The notes under the pieces are model-generated. The model was not told the origin of the DNA, did not search any database, and was given only the letters and a program-made list of their open reading frames with translations. DNA of 64,000 nucleotides. It comes from Pseudocercospora fijiensis CIRAD86 (taxonomy: Eukaryota; Ascomycota; Dothideomycetes; Mycosphaerellales; Mycosphaerellaceae). Every line of letters begins with the position of its first letter. The stretch's first letter is position 1. The translations under genes and the position numbers were made by a program. This document shows positions 1 through 12,179 of the stretch, one piece after another. Location of the stretch: the NCBI RefSeq assembly GCF_000340215.1, contig NW_006921550.1:496001-560000 (forward strand), in the 5' to 3' direction.

Positions 1-179
1 ATATACCAAACTAGGAGGGGCTCTACGGTAATAGACGTTATGATTTTATATAGGTATAGGAATACAACGTCAATTATATAGAAACACCTAATAAATTAGC
101 GGTTCGATTCGGCGGTCGCCTACTAGCTTAACTAAAGTACGTAATCTCGATTAATATAGAAATAGGAATTAAATATAGG

Positions 180-660
180 AAGAGGCTTAGGACGAAACGG
201 AGGCCCGTTATAGGCGTTTTTGTTAAGCTTTACGACTATATTAACGATAAGAGCGAGTACAAGGATACGTATAGTCTAACGATAATCCGGCTACGGCGTC
301 TTTTACCGTACTATAGTAGACTTAAAGGGCGACGGGTGTATAGCCTACTACTAGTCTATTACACATTGTACGCCGTATCTGTAGACGAAGGCGCCCTATA
401 TAGGACTCGCTATATTAATAGTATAGTTGATTTCGAGACGTATAACACAATTTACGACGAGGAATAGGAGGATAAGGAAATGCGAGCCGTAAAGGCTTAC
501 GGGCGAGTAATAAAAAGGCAACGTGCCGTATAGAGTATATAGAAATCGCACCTCCGAAACATAGAGGACAATAATACTAAGGCGGCGAAGAATGATTTTA
601 TAGTTTATAGAGAACGTATAAGACAGGATGCAGCGATATATAGTAACGACGGTTAATATA
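180..660 (+). pseudogene. Decayed coding remnant, family unknown
   Basis: One + frame can be read across this stretch with few stops, giving Lys/Tyr/Arg-rich sequence typical of transposon proteins. It ends before the palindromic array at 841. I recognise no domain. It is probably the tail of an older element lying left of the Gypsy element that starts near 1,040. Repeats of a short accgagtcgac-like unit occur at about 700-745. Confidence 0.35.
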
Positions 661-840
661 ATAGTAATACACTTGAAACTATAGTACTACTAGCATATTC
701 TAGTTTAGACCGAGTCGACTAATACGACCGAGTCGACGAGTCGATAAGTATTAATATAGCACTATACGAATAGTATAAATACTACTAACGACTACGACTA
801 CGAGCGACCTAGAGCGATCCTATATATACAAAAATTCACC

Positions 841-1020
841 CTATCGATCCTATCGATCGCGTCGATCCTATCGATCGCGTCGATCGCGTCGATCGCGTCG
901 ATCCTATCGATCCTAAGCGATCTAGGCGCGAGTCGGGTCGCGACTCGGTCGCTTAGGATCGCTTAGGATCGCTTAGGATCGCTTAGGATCGACAGGATCG
1001 ATAGGATCGACGCGATTAGA
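841..1020. repeat. Palindromic array of 9-10 bp units around a hairpin
   Basis: The left half (841 to about 930) is a tandem run of 9-bp units alternating cgatcctat and cgatcgcgt. The centre (about 930-953) holds a hairpin with cgagtcg and cgactcg arms. The right half (about 951-1017) has four 10-bp units cgcttaggat followed by 9-bp units cgacaggat, cgataggat and cgacgcgat. The right units are largely the reverse complement of the left ones, so the whole 180 bp is an inverted array able to fold back on itself. It lies just upstream of the first Gypsy gag-pol frame, so it may belong to that element's LTR or leader; no second copy was noticed in the window. Confidence 0.8.
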
Positions 1021-1039
1021 AAAAAAGTTTTCGTAACGT

Positions 1040-4000
1040 TACTAGCAAGCTTATACCCTAGGCCCTTATACGCAAAATAGTAGCTCGTACGACGCTAACC
1101 GATACGATAGCTATACGGAGCATAGCGAGCTAAATCCCGGTTATTAGCGTAAGAACCGGAAGGGAAAGTATCGCGCTCGCGGTTCCCCTTTACTATCTAA
1201 TAGCTCGTCGAGCGACGATAATAGCTACTATAGCGGAAAACACGGCGCGCATCGCCGGGCTCGCTATTATCGCTATTATAGAGATCGTTCCTCGTCTAAA
1301 TTAGACTCCGAAGAACCGGCCGACTATCGGTACTATCCTAGGTTCGATCTAGCCTATCTAGGATTCTTCGACCCGACGCTAAGTATAATAGAATACAGCG
1401 ACGGCGATTACGCCTTAGTAGGTAATAAAATAACCTACCGATCGGTATACGCCTTTATCTCGGCGGCTAAGGACTATATATATATCGTAGGATTAGAGGA
1501 GGTTTGCTTTAATATTTCCCTTTGTTTCCGCGGAATTATATAGACCTAGTACTAGGCGCAGATTTCTAGTTAAGATCGCCGCTATCTTTGTAAGGGGTAC
1601 GGCATTAAGCGTTAGCAAGAGAAGCTTAGCAAGCGCTAGAAGGTTTCGGTAGTAAAGGCGATAAAGCTACTTAACTAGCAGTCGTATAGGTAGAAGGACG
1701 TTAGAGTAGGGAAGTCGATTACGGACTATATTGTTATAACGATAAGGTTAGCGGGCGACGCTAGCTTCGGTAAAGAACTATAGATCCTATAGGCCTATCG
1801 CCGTTTAGAGCCGCGTTTCTAGGAGGCTTTATTCGAACTAGACGAGGATACGACGACGGACGAATTCGTTATAGCCTACGAGAAGAAGTTCTATATATAG
1901 GAGTAGATAGCTACCGGAGGTAAGAATCGTCGCTAGCCTAACTATTAGGGAGTCGGTCGCGATAATCTACTAAGGAGAGCCGACGGTGCTCGGAATTAGA
2001 AGGATAATCCTAGCCGAACTAGATCGTTAGGCGAGTATCGCGCCCGTTTTAATACTAACAAATAGTAGAATCGTCCTAATAACTACTATTAGAACAATTA
2101 GCAATCTAACGTAAGCGGAAGCGAGCTATAGAAGAAGTTCTTCCCTTAGAGGGATCTAAAGCGCCTCGATAGGGCCGCTAATATAAAGCCGCGCTAGAAT
2201 AATCGTTAATAAGCGCACTTCGGTAGCGAGGAAGCCCCGGAGCAGATTCCTTCTAAACGGGCCTATTATAGGGCCGAGGACGCTAACCTAGAACAGTTAT
2301 AGGACCGGTCGTAGGACGCGGACGACTCCTAACCCGTTAAGTAAGGTTACTTCGGCGACCTAGGCGAAGATGCATATTATTTAGACCCGTATTAGTCCGA
2401 GTATAGTGCCTACTTTAGCGGCATCGGCACTCCTCTCTCGCTCGCGGCAGAAGTCCCTTAAGAAATTAAGGTCCCCTCTAGTGTTCGTCTATATCTTTCG
2501 TCCGCCTATATCTATAAGATATATAGTTACGAATTCGCGTCGAGAAATCTCTTACATTATTACATTCGTGCCGGCTACTCGAAGAAATTAGCGCCGCCGC
2601 CGCCTATATAGCAAAGATTGCTAGACAACCCTATAGTTTACCGATCTATAGCGCTGCCGTTAGTATAGCGCAGCTATACCTTTCGTAACTTTTAGTATAT
2701 AACGTTTCCCTACCGATTTTCGCCCTAGAGCGCTATAGAGTAGATTTGTTTAGATACCGGCTGTACTATAACTCTCGCCGATAAAGCATTCGTACTTTAG
2801 TAGCGCCCCGATATCTAGATTCTCTATCTTCGTAAGCCGCTTAAAATTAGGGATATCGTAGGAGCGTAGGCTATATCCGAGTATGTTTAGTTAGATTTTT
2901 ATATACTATCGTAGCGTGCGGACGGTACGGTAGCGCTCGCTTATATAGTCCGCGAGGTTTACCTAGTCTCGAGTCTAAAGGCTAAGGTCCTATAGGGAAT
3001 AGACGCGGTCGCTATTAAAGGCATAAAGATTAACGTACTAGCGAGGAAGGTTACGGTAGCTAATTAGGGCAACGCTACCTTTAAGGTTAGCGTAAAGCGG
3101 AAAAAGGGTAAACTAGTCTTAAATCGCCCTGTCCGCGTAGTAAACGATGTCCTACTCCTACCTCGTTCGGTAACTATAGTCCTAGTCAATTTTGCCGGCG
3201 ATCTACTACGATAACGCGACTTCTTACTAGAAGTAGGATTAGTGCTGCAACTATATAGATCTACCTAGGGATTGTCTACTAGATCGCCGCCGTTAGTGTC
3301 GGTATATAACTAGTTAGTAGACTCGTCCTTCTCGTACGCGCAAGTCCGTAATAATTCTACCTCCGAAGCACTTCTAAAGGCCGGCTAGCGAATTAGTACG
3401 CTGCTAGATTCTACCTTCGAAGGCGCTTTTTACGTAGACGCCGAGGATTATAGGCTAGCCGCGCTAAATCCAAACGCGCTAATAACAATAGCCGAGCTCG
3501 AGTAGAAGCACGACTTAGGTATAACTATCTATAGCGCGCCCGATCGGCCTAACGCAATCGCCGTAGTAGTAGAAAAATATCCTAAGCTCTTTACGGATTA
3601 GCGTACGATTGTTAACATCCCCGAGTCTAAATATATACCGATTCCTATAACCCCTAACTACCTTAACAAGCTCCCTCCGCTAAAGGTAATTAATTTAGGA
3701 AAGCGAGATCGGGAAGTAGTCGACAAGATATACGAAGATCTCTATAACTAGGGCAAAATAGAGTTCACTACCGAACTAATACCCTTCGGGTTCCCCGTAT
3801 TTGTAGTTTAGAAGCGCGTACCCGATAGGAAGGGCGGCAACGTTAATAAGCCTAGGGCGGTAGTAGACATTCGCGCCCTAAACTATATATCTATACTAGA
3901 CAGCTACTAGATTCCGCTCTAAGCCGACCTATTCGGCCTCCTAGTAGGATGTAACTACATTAGCACTATAGACTGCCTAACATTCTTCTACTAATAGGGA

Positions 4001-6850
4001 GTACGTAAGGAAGATCGCTATAAGCTAGCGATTAATACCTACCGCGGGTAGGAGCAGTTTAACGTAGCTATTATAGGCTACTCGAACAGTGTCTAGTTCG
4101 TTTAGCGGAAGCTAGATCGTATCCTACGCGACTGTCGGGGTTTCGCTCGAGTATATATCGATAATATCGTAGTGTTCTCGCGGACGCTAGAGGAGTATCT
4201 ACGCTATTTAGAGGAGGTCTTTCGCCTACTAGACGCTATATCTATTAGTATTAGTCCGAAGAAGACATTTCTCGGCTTCCCGTTAGCGATATTGCTAGGC
4301 TAGTACGTTAGTAGGCTAGGTCTCGCGACGAGCGATAAGAAAATCGCTGCGATTACCTCGCTCTAGTTCCCGGAGTCCGTCTAGAAATTAGAATACTACC
4401 TTAGCTTAACTAACTAGCTCTGTTAGTATATACCCTATTACGCGTAGATAGCCGCGCCTTTATAGGCCGAGAAGACTAGATTGCTTAAGGGAGCCCTACT
4501 AATAGGCAATAGAAGACGGCGGCTCGTCGCGACGACTCTATTAGGGAGGAATCTAGAGCATCGCCTAGAATTAGTTAAGGCATTTAATTACCTCTAGTCT
4601 ATATTTAGATCGCCTAAGTTTCTCTATCATTTCGACTACTCTAGACGACTTTACGCTAATATAGACTCCTCGAGGGAGTTCGGGTATAGCGTAGTAGTCT
4701 ACTACGTTAAGGGCGATCCGGAGCCGCTCTTCGACGAATACGGTAAAGCGCAACTATTCCCTTGCTACCGTATCTAGCCGATTCTGTTTCTTAGCCGTAG
4801 ATTAAGTAACGCGGAGAAAAGGTACTAGCTAACCGAGCTAGAATACTCTAGGATTGTCTAGATAGTAAGAAAAATCGGCTATTTAATACACGCTTTAGCG
4901 TACCCTACTACGATTTTTACGGATTACTACGCCGTAGTAGGCCTTACTAACTCGGTCTCGCTAACTACGACGACCGATACGGGCAAACAGAACCTTAAGC
5001 TAGTACGGGCATCCCTATACCTGTCCTAGTTTCGTATTAGTATAGTATATCGCCTAGGCCGCATCTACCTAGTTCTAGACGCTCTTAGTCGCCTTCTCGG
5101 CGACCTCGAATTCCCTAAGAAAGATCCGGAGGCAGAAAATCTAGATCCCTTTACGTACTACGGGTACGGCGGTTTATTTAGTCTAGGGGCGTTCTATACA
5201 ATCCTAGTAGAGATAGATCCGGCATTTAAGCGTAAGCTTTCGCTAGCGTACGAGCACGACGACTACTAGTCGATAGTATAGCGACTAGTGCGCCGTACGC
5301 GAGCGCGTAACGCGCTCGAGCGCTTATATCTCGATAGAGTAGATATCTCTACCGTTACGAAAGACCTAGTTCCGTACGATAAAGGCAAGGACCCGTTCGC
5401 TAGGGACGAGTTTAGCAACCCCTTAGGGATTAAGTTCTTTAAGCGAGACGACCTGCTCTACTACCGCGAATCTACGGCAGGTCGCGAGCGTTTGTATATC
5501 CCTTAGTCTATAGTTAAAGACGTGTTTGCGTAAGCGTACGACGATAGGTACTATTAAGGGTTCTATCGCTGCTACGACCGGCTTTAAGCGTCTTTTTATA
5601 TCTAGGGTATAAGTAGGAAACTCCGCAAATATATCGACTATTACTAGCAGTGCCTCTTAATCCAAACGTAGCGTTATACGCTATATAGCGAATTGTAACC
5701 TATCCCGCCGACTAGAGGCGTTTTCTATACCGCTACGGTAGATCTAGTAACGGCGCTGCTAGTTAGTCCTAGTAGCATAGATACTATCCTTATATCTACG
5801 TACAAATTCTCTAAAAAGGTAGCGATAGTCGTAGGTCGTAAAGATTAGGAGGCAGTATAATAGGGCGTAGCGTATATCGACTACCTCTGCCTTATAGATA
5901 TAAGCTTCCCTATAGTAATAATTGCCGATCGAGATCTGCGTTAGCTCTTAGGCTTTATAAAAGGTGTCTTCGACCGATTGCGTTCTAAGCTACTAACTTC
6001 TATAGTATACTACCCCTAAACCGATAGGCAATCGGAAAGAACAAATTAGACAGTTAAAACCGCACTTCGATACTAGCTCTCCGAATACCTAGGCGAAGAT
6101 TAGACGTAGTATATCGCTTCTCTCTAGGCTACGTTAAACAATTCCCGTAGCGCTATAACTGGATAGTTGCCTAACGAAATCGTAATAGGGAAGCGTACGA
6201 ACCTAGACTCGATTATATACTTAGACGATTACCCTAACGAATTAGCGGTAGCCCGAGGTAGGATCTAGAAGGAAGTCTAGGATGCGATAGCGTAGGGAGC
6301 GATAAAGATAAAAGAACGATATAACGCTAAGCACAAGCTACTAATACTACGTCCGGGCGACAAAGTTATACTTAAGCTCTCCGTTAGGCTTAGTTATTCG
6401 GGCTACAAGGTTCTAGGGCAATTACGGAAGTTCGGCTATCGTCGCGAAGGTCTATTTAAGGTACTTAAGCGTATCGGTCGGCTCGTATACCGTCTTAAGC
6501 TGCCGCCGATTATAAAAATCTATCTAGTAATCTCTATCGCGTATCTTAAGAAGGCCCCGTCGGAGCTAGATCCCTTCGGACGAAAGGCCAATTACGAACT
6601 ACCGCTAGTAGCTATAGAAGAAGTACTTAGCGATTATAACGAAGGAGATTCTTACGAGATAGAGAGGGTGCTCGATAGACGTATAATCGTTCGCCGTAGT
6701 AAGCCGATCCGCTAGTTTCTAGTTAAGTAGCTCGGCTATAGCGACGCCTATAACGTTTAGTACGATATCGATAATCTAGAAGCTACGCGAGAATTAGTCG
6801 AGGCGTTCGAGTAAGCGCATCCCGAAGACGAGCAACCGCCTTAGAAGAGT
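1040..6850 (+). mobile_element. Ty3/Gypsy chromovirus 1, RIP-degraded gag-pol
   Basis: A single + frame (second frame of the window) runs about 5.8 kb, broken only by TAG/TAA codons. In order I read: a gag-like region (1060-2340) with a possible zinc-knuckle remnant ending GHFGSE-like near 2186-2235; a retropepsin with an intact DTG triad (Asp codon at 2753); reverse transcriptase (about 3660-4400) in which the YxDD box near 4151-4180 reads Y-I-D-N; an RNase H/connection region (about 4550-5050); an integrase core (about 5700-6150) that keeps the second acidic residue (ADRD) and the SER-type Glu but has His to Tyr and Gly to Arg changes in the HPQTDG motif; and a C-terminal chromodomain (6653-6810). 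Gag and pol share one frame. LTRs were not identified, so both ends are approximate. Confidence 0.85.
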
Positions 6851-7259
6851 ATTAGAAGAGTAGTCTAGAAAACGCGCTATCGTTAGCCTTTTTTAGACGA
6901 AACGTAGCCGCGTCGGTCCGAGCGCTAGCGCGGTAACGCGGCTCCTACGGAGTCGTAACGCGCTTATACCGGCAGCTAACCTATTCCTACCGCGCTATCT
7001 TAGACCCTAACCGTTATCGTAGATAGTAACCGGCCCGAGTTGCCGATAGTCGCTATCCTATCCGTACTATTAGCATTAATTTTAATATCCTAACCCGGAT
7101 TCTCGATTAGAATATATTCCTTGCCTTTTTATAGTAGAACGTCGATATTTAGTTTCGCTCGGCGAGCGCGATATTAGAGGCGCCTACGATAGAGCCGGTT
7201 CTAGGAGAACCGTTATAGTAAATATAAGAAAAGCAAGTTCTCGTAGTAGGCGTTTCCTT

Positions 7260-10200
7260 TAGAGAAGACGTATAGTTTATAGTAGACGATGTTAAAGTAT
7301 ATATTACGAAAATTGCCGGCCTACCGACTTAGACGGTTAGCGTTAGAATAAGCCTAATATATACCGACGGCCTTTTAGAGGATATAGGAAACGGATTGTT
7401 TATAATTACCGAGACCGGAAAGGAAGGCTATCGTTACTACGAAGGAGGCCGAGATCCCCCCTATTACTTACGCTAGAAGAAGGAAATGCCCTAGGAAACC
7501 GCCGAAGCCCGTAGGCAGATCTTAGCCTGTCTTTTATTAGGCGACCTATAGCTCGTTACTCTCTACTCGGCGGTAGCTAAAGCCTTTGCTTAGCCGACCT
7601 ACTCTGTTTTCCTAGCTGCCGAGGCACTCGTTATAGACAGCTACGTCTTTCTCCGTAACGGCGCATACTATTACATTACTAATAGAGGCGTAGAATACTA
7701 CGGCTAGATACTCGCCGACCGCGAGGCTAAGCGCCGCGTCGCCCCTAACGATAGCCTATTTGTTACTAGCTATACCCTAGAGGTTACTAAAGACCCTAAG
7801 GATAGCGAACTCGACGCCGGTTAGGAAGATATTAGTTAGGATACTAGGGAGAATAGGGCCGATAGTAACGAGCGGAGCGGCGATCGGGAAAATGCTAGAG
7901 AAAAGGGTAGCGGAAACGACGCCGATAAGGGCGAGCCGGATAGTAATTAGGAGGAGAATAAAGCGTAGCGGGATAGTACTAACTTAGAGGACGATTAAGG
8001 TAAGAATAAGGCGGACTAGATAGAAATAGAGGACTACTTTATAGCCTATCCTAACGAGCCCGGATTAAACAATACTAGCCTAACGATTAGATAATTTAAT
8101 ACGGCCTAGCGTTGCTAGTTCGCTAACGCGAGACTAATCCTCCCTAATTTAGCCCTTAAGCTGCCGCGCGATGCGAGTTTTACCTACTTACGCGCCTACG
8201 CGCTAGCGGTTATCGTAGTAGCGAACCCGACTTACTCTTTTACGAAAGCGAGTTAGAGAAGCGCTATCGAATCGCTTACGACTAGGCGCAATTAGAGCGC
8301 GACGTTAGCGGCCTATCTATTCGACGGCGCTTAGTAGGACACTCCGCTACTTCGCGGCTATTAGATCTTCTAAAAGATCGACGCTATCTAGCGCGATAAC
8401 CCGGCTTAGTCGTAGAACCTATACCTCGATACGTAGGACTTCGTACCTAAGAGCGCTAATACTACGGATACAATCGAGGGAGAGTACGTCTAGCGCTATC
8501 GACCTAACTACGCGTACCTACGGGACTATACCGAGGGCGATGCCTATTATTTGCGTTATAATTAGTATAACCCTACCGCCGATATAGGGCTAGACGCACT
8601 AGAAGCTCTAAGGGACAGACACGAAAGCGTACGTAAGACGCTTAACGAGGCTCTTAAGGAAGCACGCGCTCGGTTAATAGGCCTAGAATATTCGATAGAT
8701 AACGGACCGTAGGTAGAGCGTACGTCGACGTTATAAGCATTACCGGCGATCTTATTATCGTTAGGACAATTAACTTTACCTCCGCGGTCTCCGTAGCTGC
8801 CGCCGAAGTTGCTAGGACAATCGACTTTAGCGTAATAATAATCGACTTTACCGCCGCTATCTCCGTAGTTCCTAGCCGTACTACCGAAATTGTTATTACC
8901 TATACCGTAGCTACGATCTTAAGCGCTATTCTCGTACTCGTAGGCCCTACCGATATCTCGATTACGCGCTTAGCCGGCGTCTACGCGTTCTCGCCTACGA
9001 CCTACGTCCCTAGAGGCGCTACCGCTAGTACTCTAACTATTACGATCGAGACTACTAACTAACGATATAATTGCTAAGCGAATTATTTATTTCGCCCTAC
9101 CTTCGCCCGGTCGTCGGCCCTAATTATACTAATTTCGGCGCGACGCCGAATTTACTTAGTACTAGCGCACTATCGACGAGTTAAGAACGCGCGGCTTCGT
9201 TAGATAGTCGGAAACGCTAGAGGCCGCTTGTATCCGCTAGCTAAAAGAAGCGGAGGAGTACAACTCCTTAGTAGCTAGAATCCGGTCTATAGGTATTAAG
9301 GGCAATAAGGAGTTTTACGGTAACTATTACTACGACAGAGCGTAATATATCTTTTAAGCTTTATTTAAACGGGACGTAAACAGTGCCTTACTAGAGCTAT
9401 TTCGCCTAAACAAGCCTTACGATTAGTAGGTAGAACATATTTAGGCGCGCTTAAAGCTCTACCCGCTCTATCTAAAGTTGTTATATTACGACAACCTAAT
9501 ATAGATCCCTACCGAACTGTATTACTATACCGCGCAACCGGTATACGACGTAGACGCTACCCTTTAGGAACGCGAATACGATAAGCTAGTTACGACCTTC
9601 TATATCCTAGATAGCGGCCTAGAACTCGACTACTCTATTTTCCGTACGCTAGAGTTAATCGAGAAGTGTAACTATCCGGACAACGAGTACGATCTTCCTA
9701 ATTATACCGATCCTATAGCAGAACGCACCCTTATATTTAGAGGAATTTTCCCGCGATTAGTAACGTTTTAGTCCGCGTACTTACGCTACGGACCGGACGC
9801 CGTCGACGATTAGCCTCTAACCGACTACCGCTTCTTCGCGTAACTACCGCCTCTACGATATTACGCGATCGGTCTCGCCGTCCGTTAATTTATGCGAAAC
9901 GTATAGTATCTACTAGCGCTCCCGCTTATTGCAGCCTATAACTAGGTCGAAGAGACACTTCCGTTCGACTACATTGTCGCTATTATAGGTAATAGACGCC
10001 CTACCCTATATATCCGCGCCGTCGACGGTTCGGATATTACCTATCGCACCTAAGGCGTCGACCGTAAGGTTAGTACGAGAATTGCCTAGGAAAAGGGCAG
10101 TAAGGCCGATCTTACTAACGCTCTAGTCTACTAATTCCTGTTCGACCCTATTATAGGTCGACTCTCTACGCTTCGCTTCTCTCTAGAAAACGCGCAAATT

Positions 10201-11840
10201 AGCGACTAATGCGTCTATATACTAATATATATAAAGGTCGCTAGCCTTATTAGCGCCGAATAGCTATAGTAACACTAGTTAACGACGTTTAACGCTTAAG
10301 GTCTCCTATTACCGTAGCGTCGCTAGTTAGGCGAACCGGCGGTTACTTAGGACGTTAAGGATTACTATTAGCGCTATGTCTGCGTATATAGCGTCTATTC
10401 CCTACGGGGAGAGGGCTATACCGCCGACCTAGTCGACCCTAATAAGATATACGACGATATAGTAATATACAAATCGTACGGATATCCTTAGGTTCTAGTA
10501 GGATATCGCGAGTATATAAGCTACGCCGAGGCTAAACTTAAGAAGATCCCTATACTTACTCTCGATAAGAAGATCGCCGTCGATTAGGACGCGATCGTAT
10601 AGCTATCCTTTAGAGATAAGGACTATATAAGTAACCTATTTAAGGCCTATATAGATAAGATTATAGCGAACCTACTCGCTAGCTTTAGAGTGCCCTTAGG
10701 AATCTTAAAGAACTAGCCTAAGAAGAAGATAAATAAGCAACCGGTGCCTAACGCCTTTGTACTAGCAGCTACGAGAGATAACGTAGTTAATTCGCTCGCG
10801 GATCGTAACAAGAGCGCTTGTTAGTACAACGTCGACGAGACGTAGGACCCGGTATCTTCCTACCTTATTCCTAACGATAACTATAAGCTAGATAAGGGTA
10901 ACACTACGAACGCCGTTACTTTCGGTAAGATTCTACCTTAGGCCGCCCTACCTCCGTCGCGGAGCTAAAACAACGGGTCGCGAGGCAGCCGCGTTAATAA
11001 ATAGCTAGAGGCCGACAAGCTAAGTCGTATACGACTACGCGTAGATAGCAACTATAGCATGCCGCTACTACCGCCGCCGTCGCGTAAGGAGAGTAATAAT
11101 ACCGAAAATACCGCTATATTTACTAGCGCGATCGAGTAGGTAGACCTTAAATTGCCGCTACTTCCGACCCTGCCCCCTTACGCTCTAAGCGGCGCTAGAG
11201 GCCGCCTATAACTAGTAGTTAATTAGACGATACTTACTAACCGCTCCCTTAACTAGAACGCACTTCTCGCATATCGATAGGCTAAGCATTACGACTACCT
11301 TATAGCGTAGATAAAGGATAGTAGAGATATAATACTAGTAACGGCCGCTTAGAACCGCGTAGTAGTATAGGTCGCGCTTTAGACCGGCAAGCAAAACATA
11401 GCGCTCCTCGCGGACGATTTTCTCTACGATACTACTAGTAACCTACCTACCGTCGCCTTAGTTCCGGCCGATTCGCTAGCAATTCTCGGCGGTAGTATTA
11501 GTAATGCTACTAAAGAGGAGATTAACGGCCTATAGGAGGTAACCGATCGATACCTAGGCAAATACACTTTAGACCTAGACGCCCGCTATAGCGACGGCTT
11601 AATCGATTTTAGTAAGCTTACGGAGAAGATAATGCCTAACGCGGCGCTAGACACTACCTACGAGACGGCGGCGTATATAGCTAAGGTTATAGGCCTATAT
11701 AACAGCATCGCTAAGAAGATAGATCTATACGTCCTCCGTAAGAAGGCTACTATTGCACCGACCGTTACTCGGCTAGAGCCCTCTACGGAGACCCTAGAGT
11801 CGAAGCGTAAGCGCAAGCGCGATGCCCTTAACGCCTAGGC
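7260..11840 (+). pseudogene. Decayed long coding block of unknown family between two Gypsy elements
   Basis: A single + frame (first frame of the window) can be followed from about 7260 to 8740 and again from about 9120 to 11838, broken by TAG/TAA stops of the RIP type. The first part is acidic and Asp/Glu/Asn-rich around 7800-8050. The middle (about 8740-9060) is Thr/Ala/Val-rich and stop-free in another frame. The second part is Tyr/Leu/Asp-rich, and its last 68 codons (11632-11838) are open and end in a basic KRKRKR cluster. I see no RT, integrase, transposase or recombinase motif. It could be an accessory ORF of the upstream chromovirus or a separate non-autonomous or unknown element. The continuity of the frame over kilobases argues that it once coded for protein. 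Confidence 0.55.
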
Positions 11841-11883
11841 CGACGACGGGTCGCTATCTACCCCTAAGCGCAGTAGAAAGCAT

Positions 11884-11980
11884 CTATTAGTATAAGTATT
11901 AGTATACGACTAATAGGATATAGTATAGAAGTTACCTATTAGTATAAGTATTAGTACACGATTAATAGGATATAGTGCAA
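11884..11980. repeat. 52-bp direct tandem repeat
   Basis: Two copies, each beginning ctattagtataagtatta, start at 11884 and 11936 (period 52 bp). They differ at a few C/T positions of the kind RIP makes. A third partial copy follows to about 12030. The repeat lies between the unknown coding block and the gag of the second chromovirus, so it may be in that element's 5' LTR or leader. Confidence 0.7.
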
Positions 11981-12179
11981 ATAGCATAAGTATTAGTATT
12001 AGCAGATATAGTACTAAGAAGCATTAGGCGGCGCATTATATACGAGGGCGTACAAGTCTTTCCTTTTAGGGAGGAGGTTATTACGGTTTAGATAGTAGTG
12101 CGGCCGATCCTGCTCCGGATACTATCGATCCTACCGCAGATTAGGACGATTAATATATATAGTTTCCTAGGCTAGTAAC

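Noticed and set aside
101..112. ggttcgattc as a tRNA T-arm
   Set aside because: It lies in RIP-scarred sequence, and no acceptor, D or anticodon arms pair around it.
841..1020. CRISPR-like array
   Set aside because: Units are 9-10 bp without spacers, in inverted halves, in a fungal genome; it is a simple inverted tandem repeat.
2406..5506. Short open frames of 61-72 codons inside the RIP block (for example 2406-2591 and 5288-5506) as genes
   Set aside because: They are stop-to-stop gaps of the decayed pol frame or of other frames; 5288-5506 is in the same frame as the Gypsy RT/RNase H and belongs to it.
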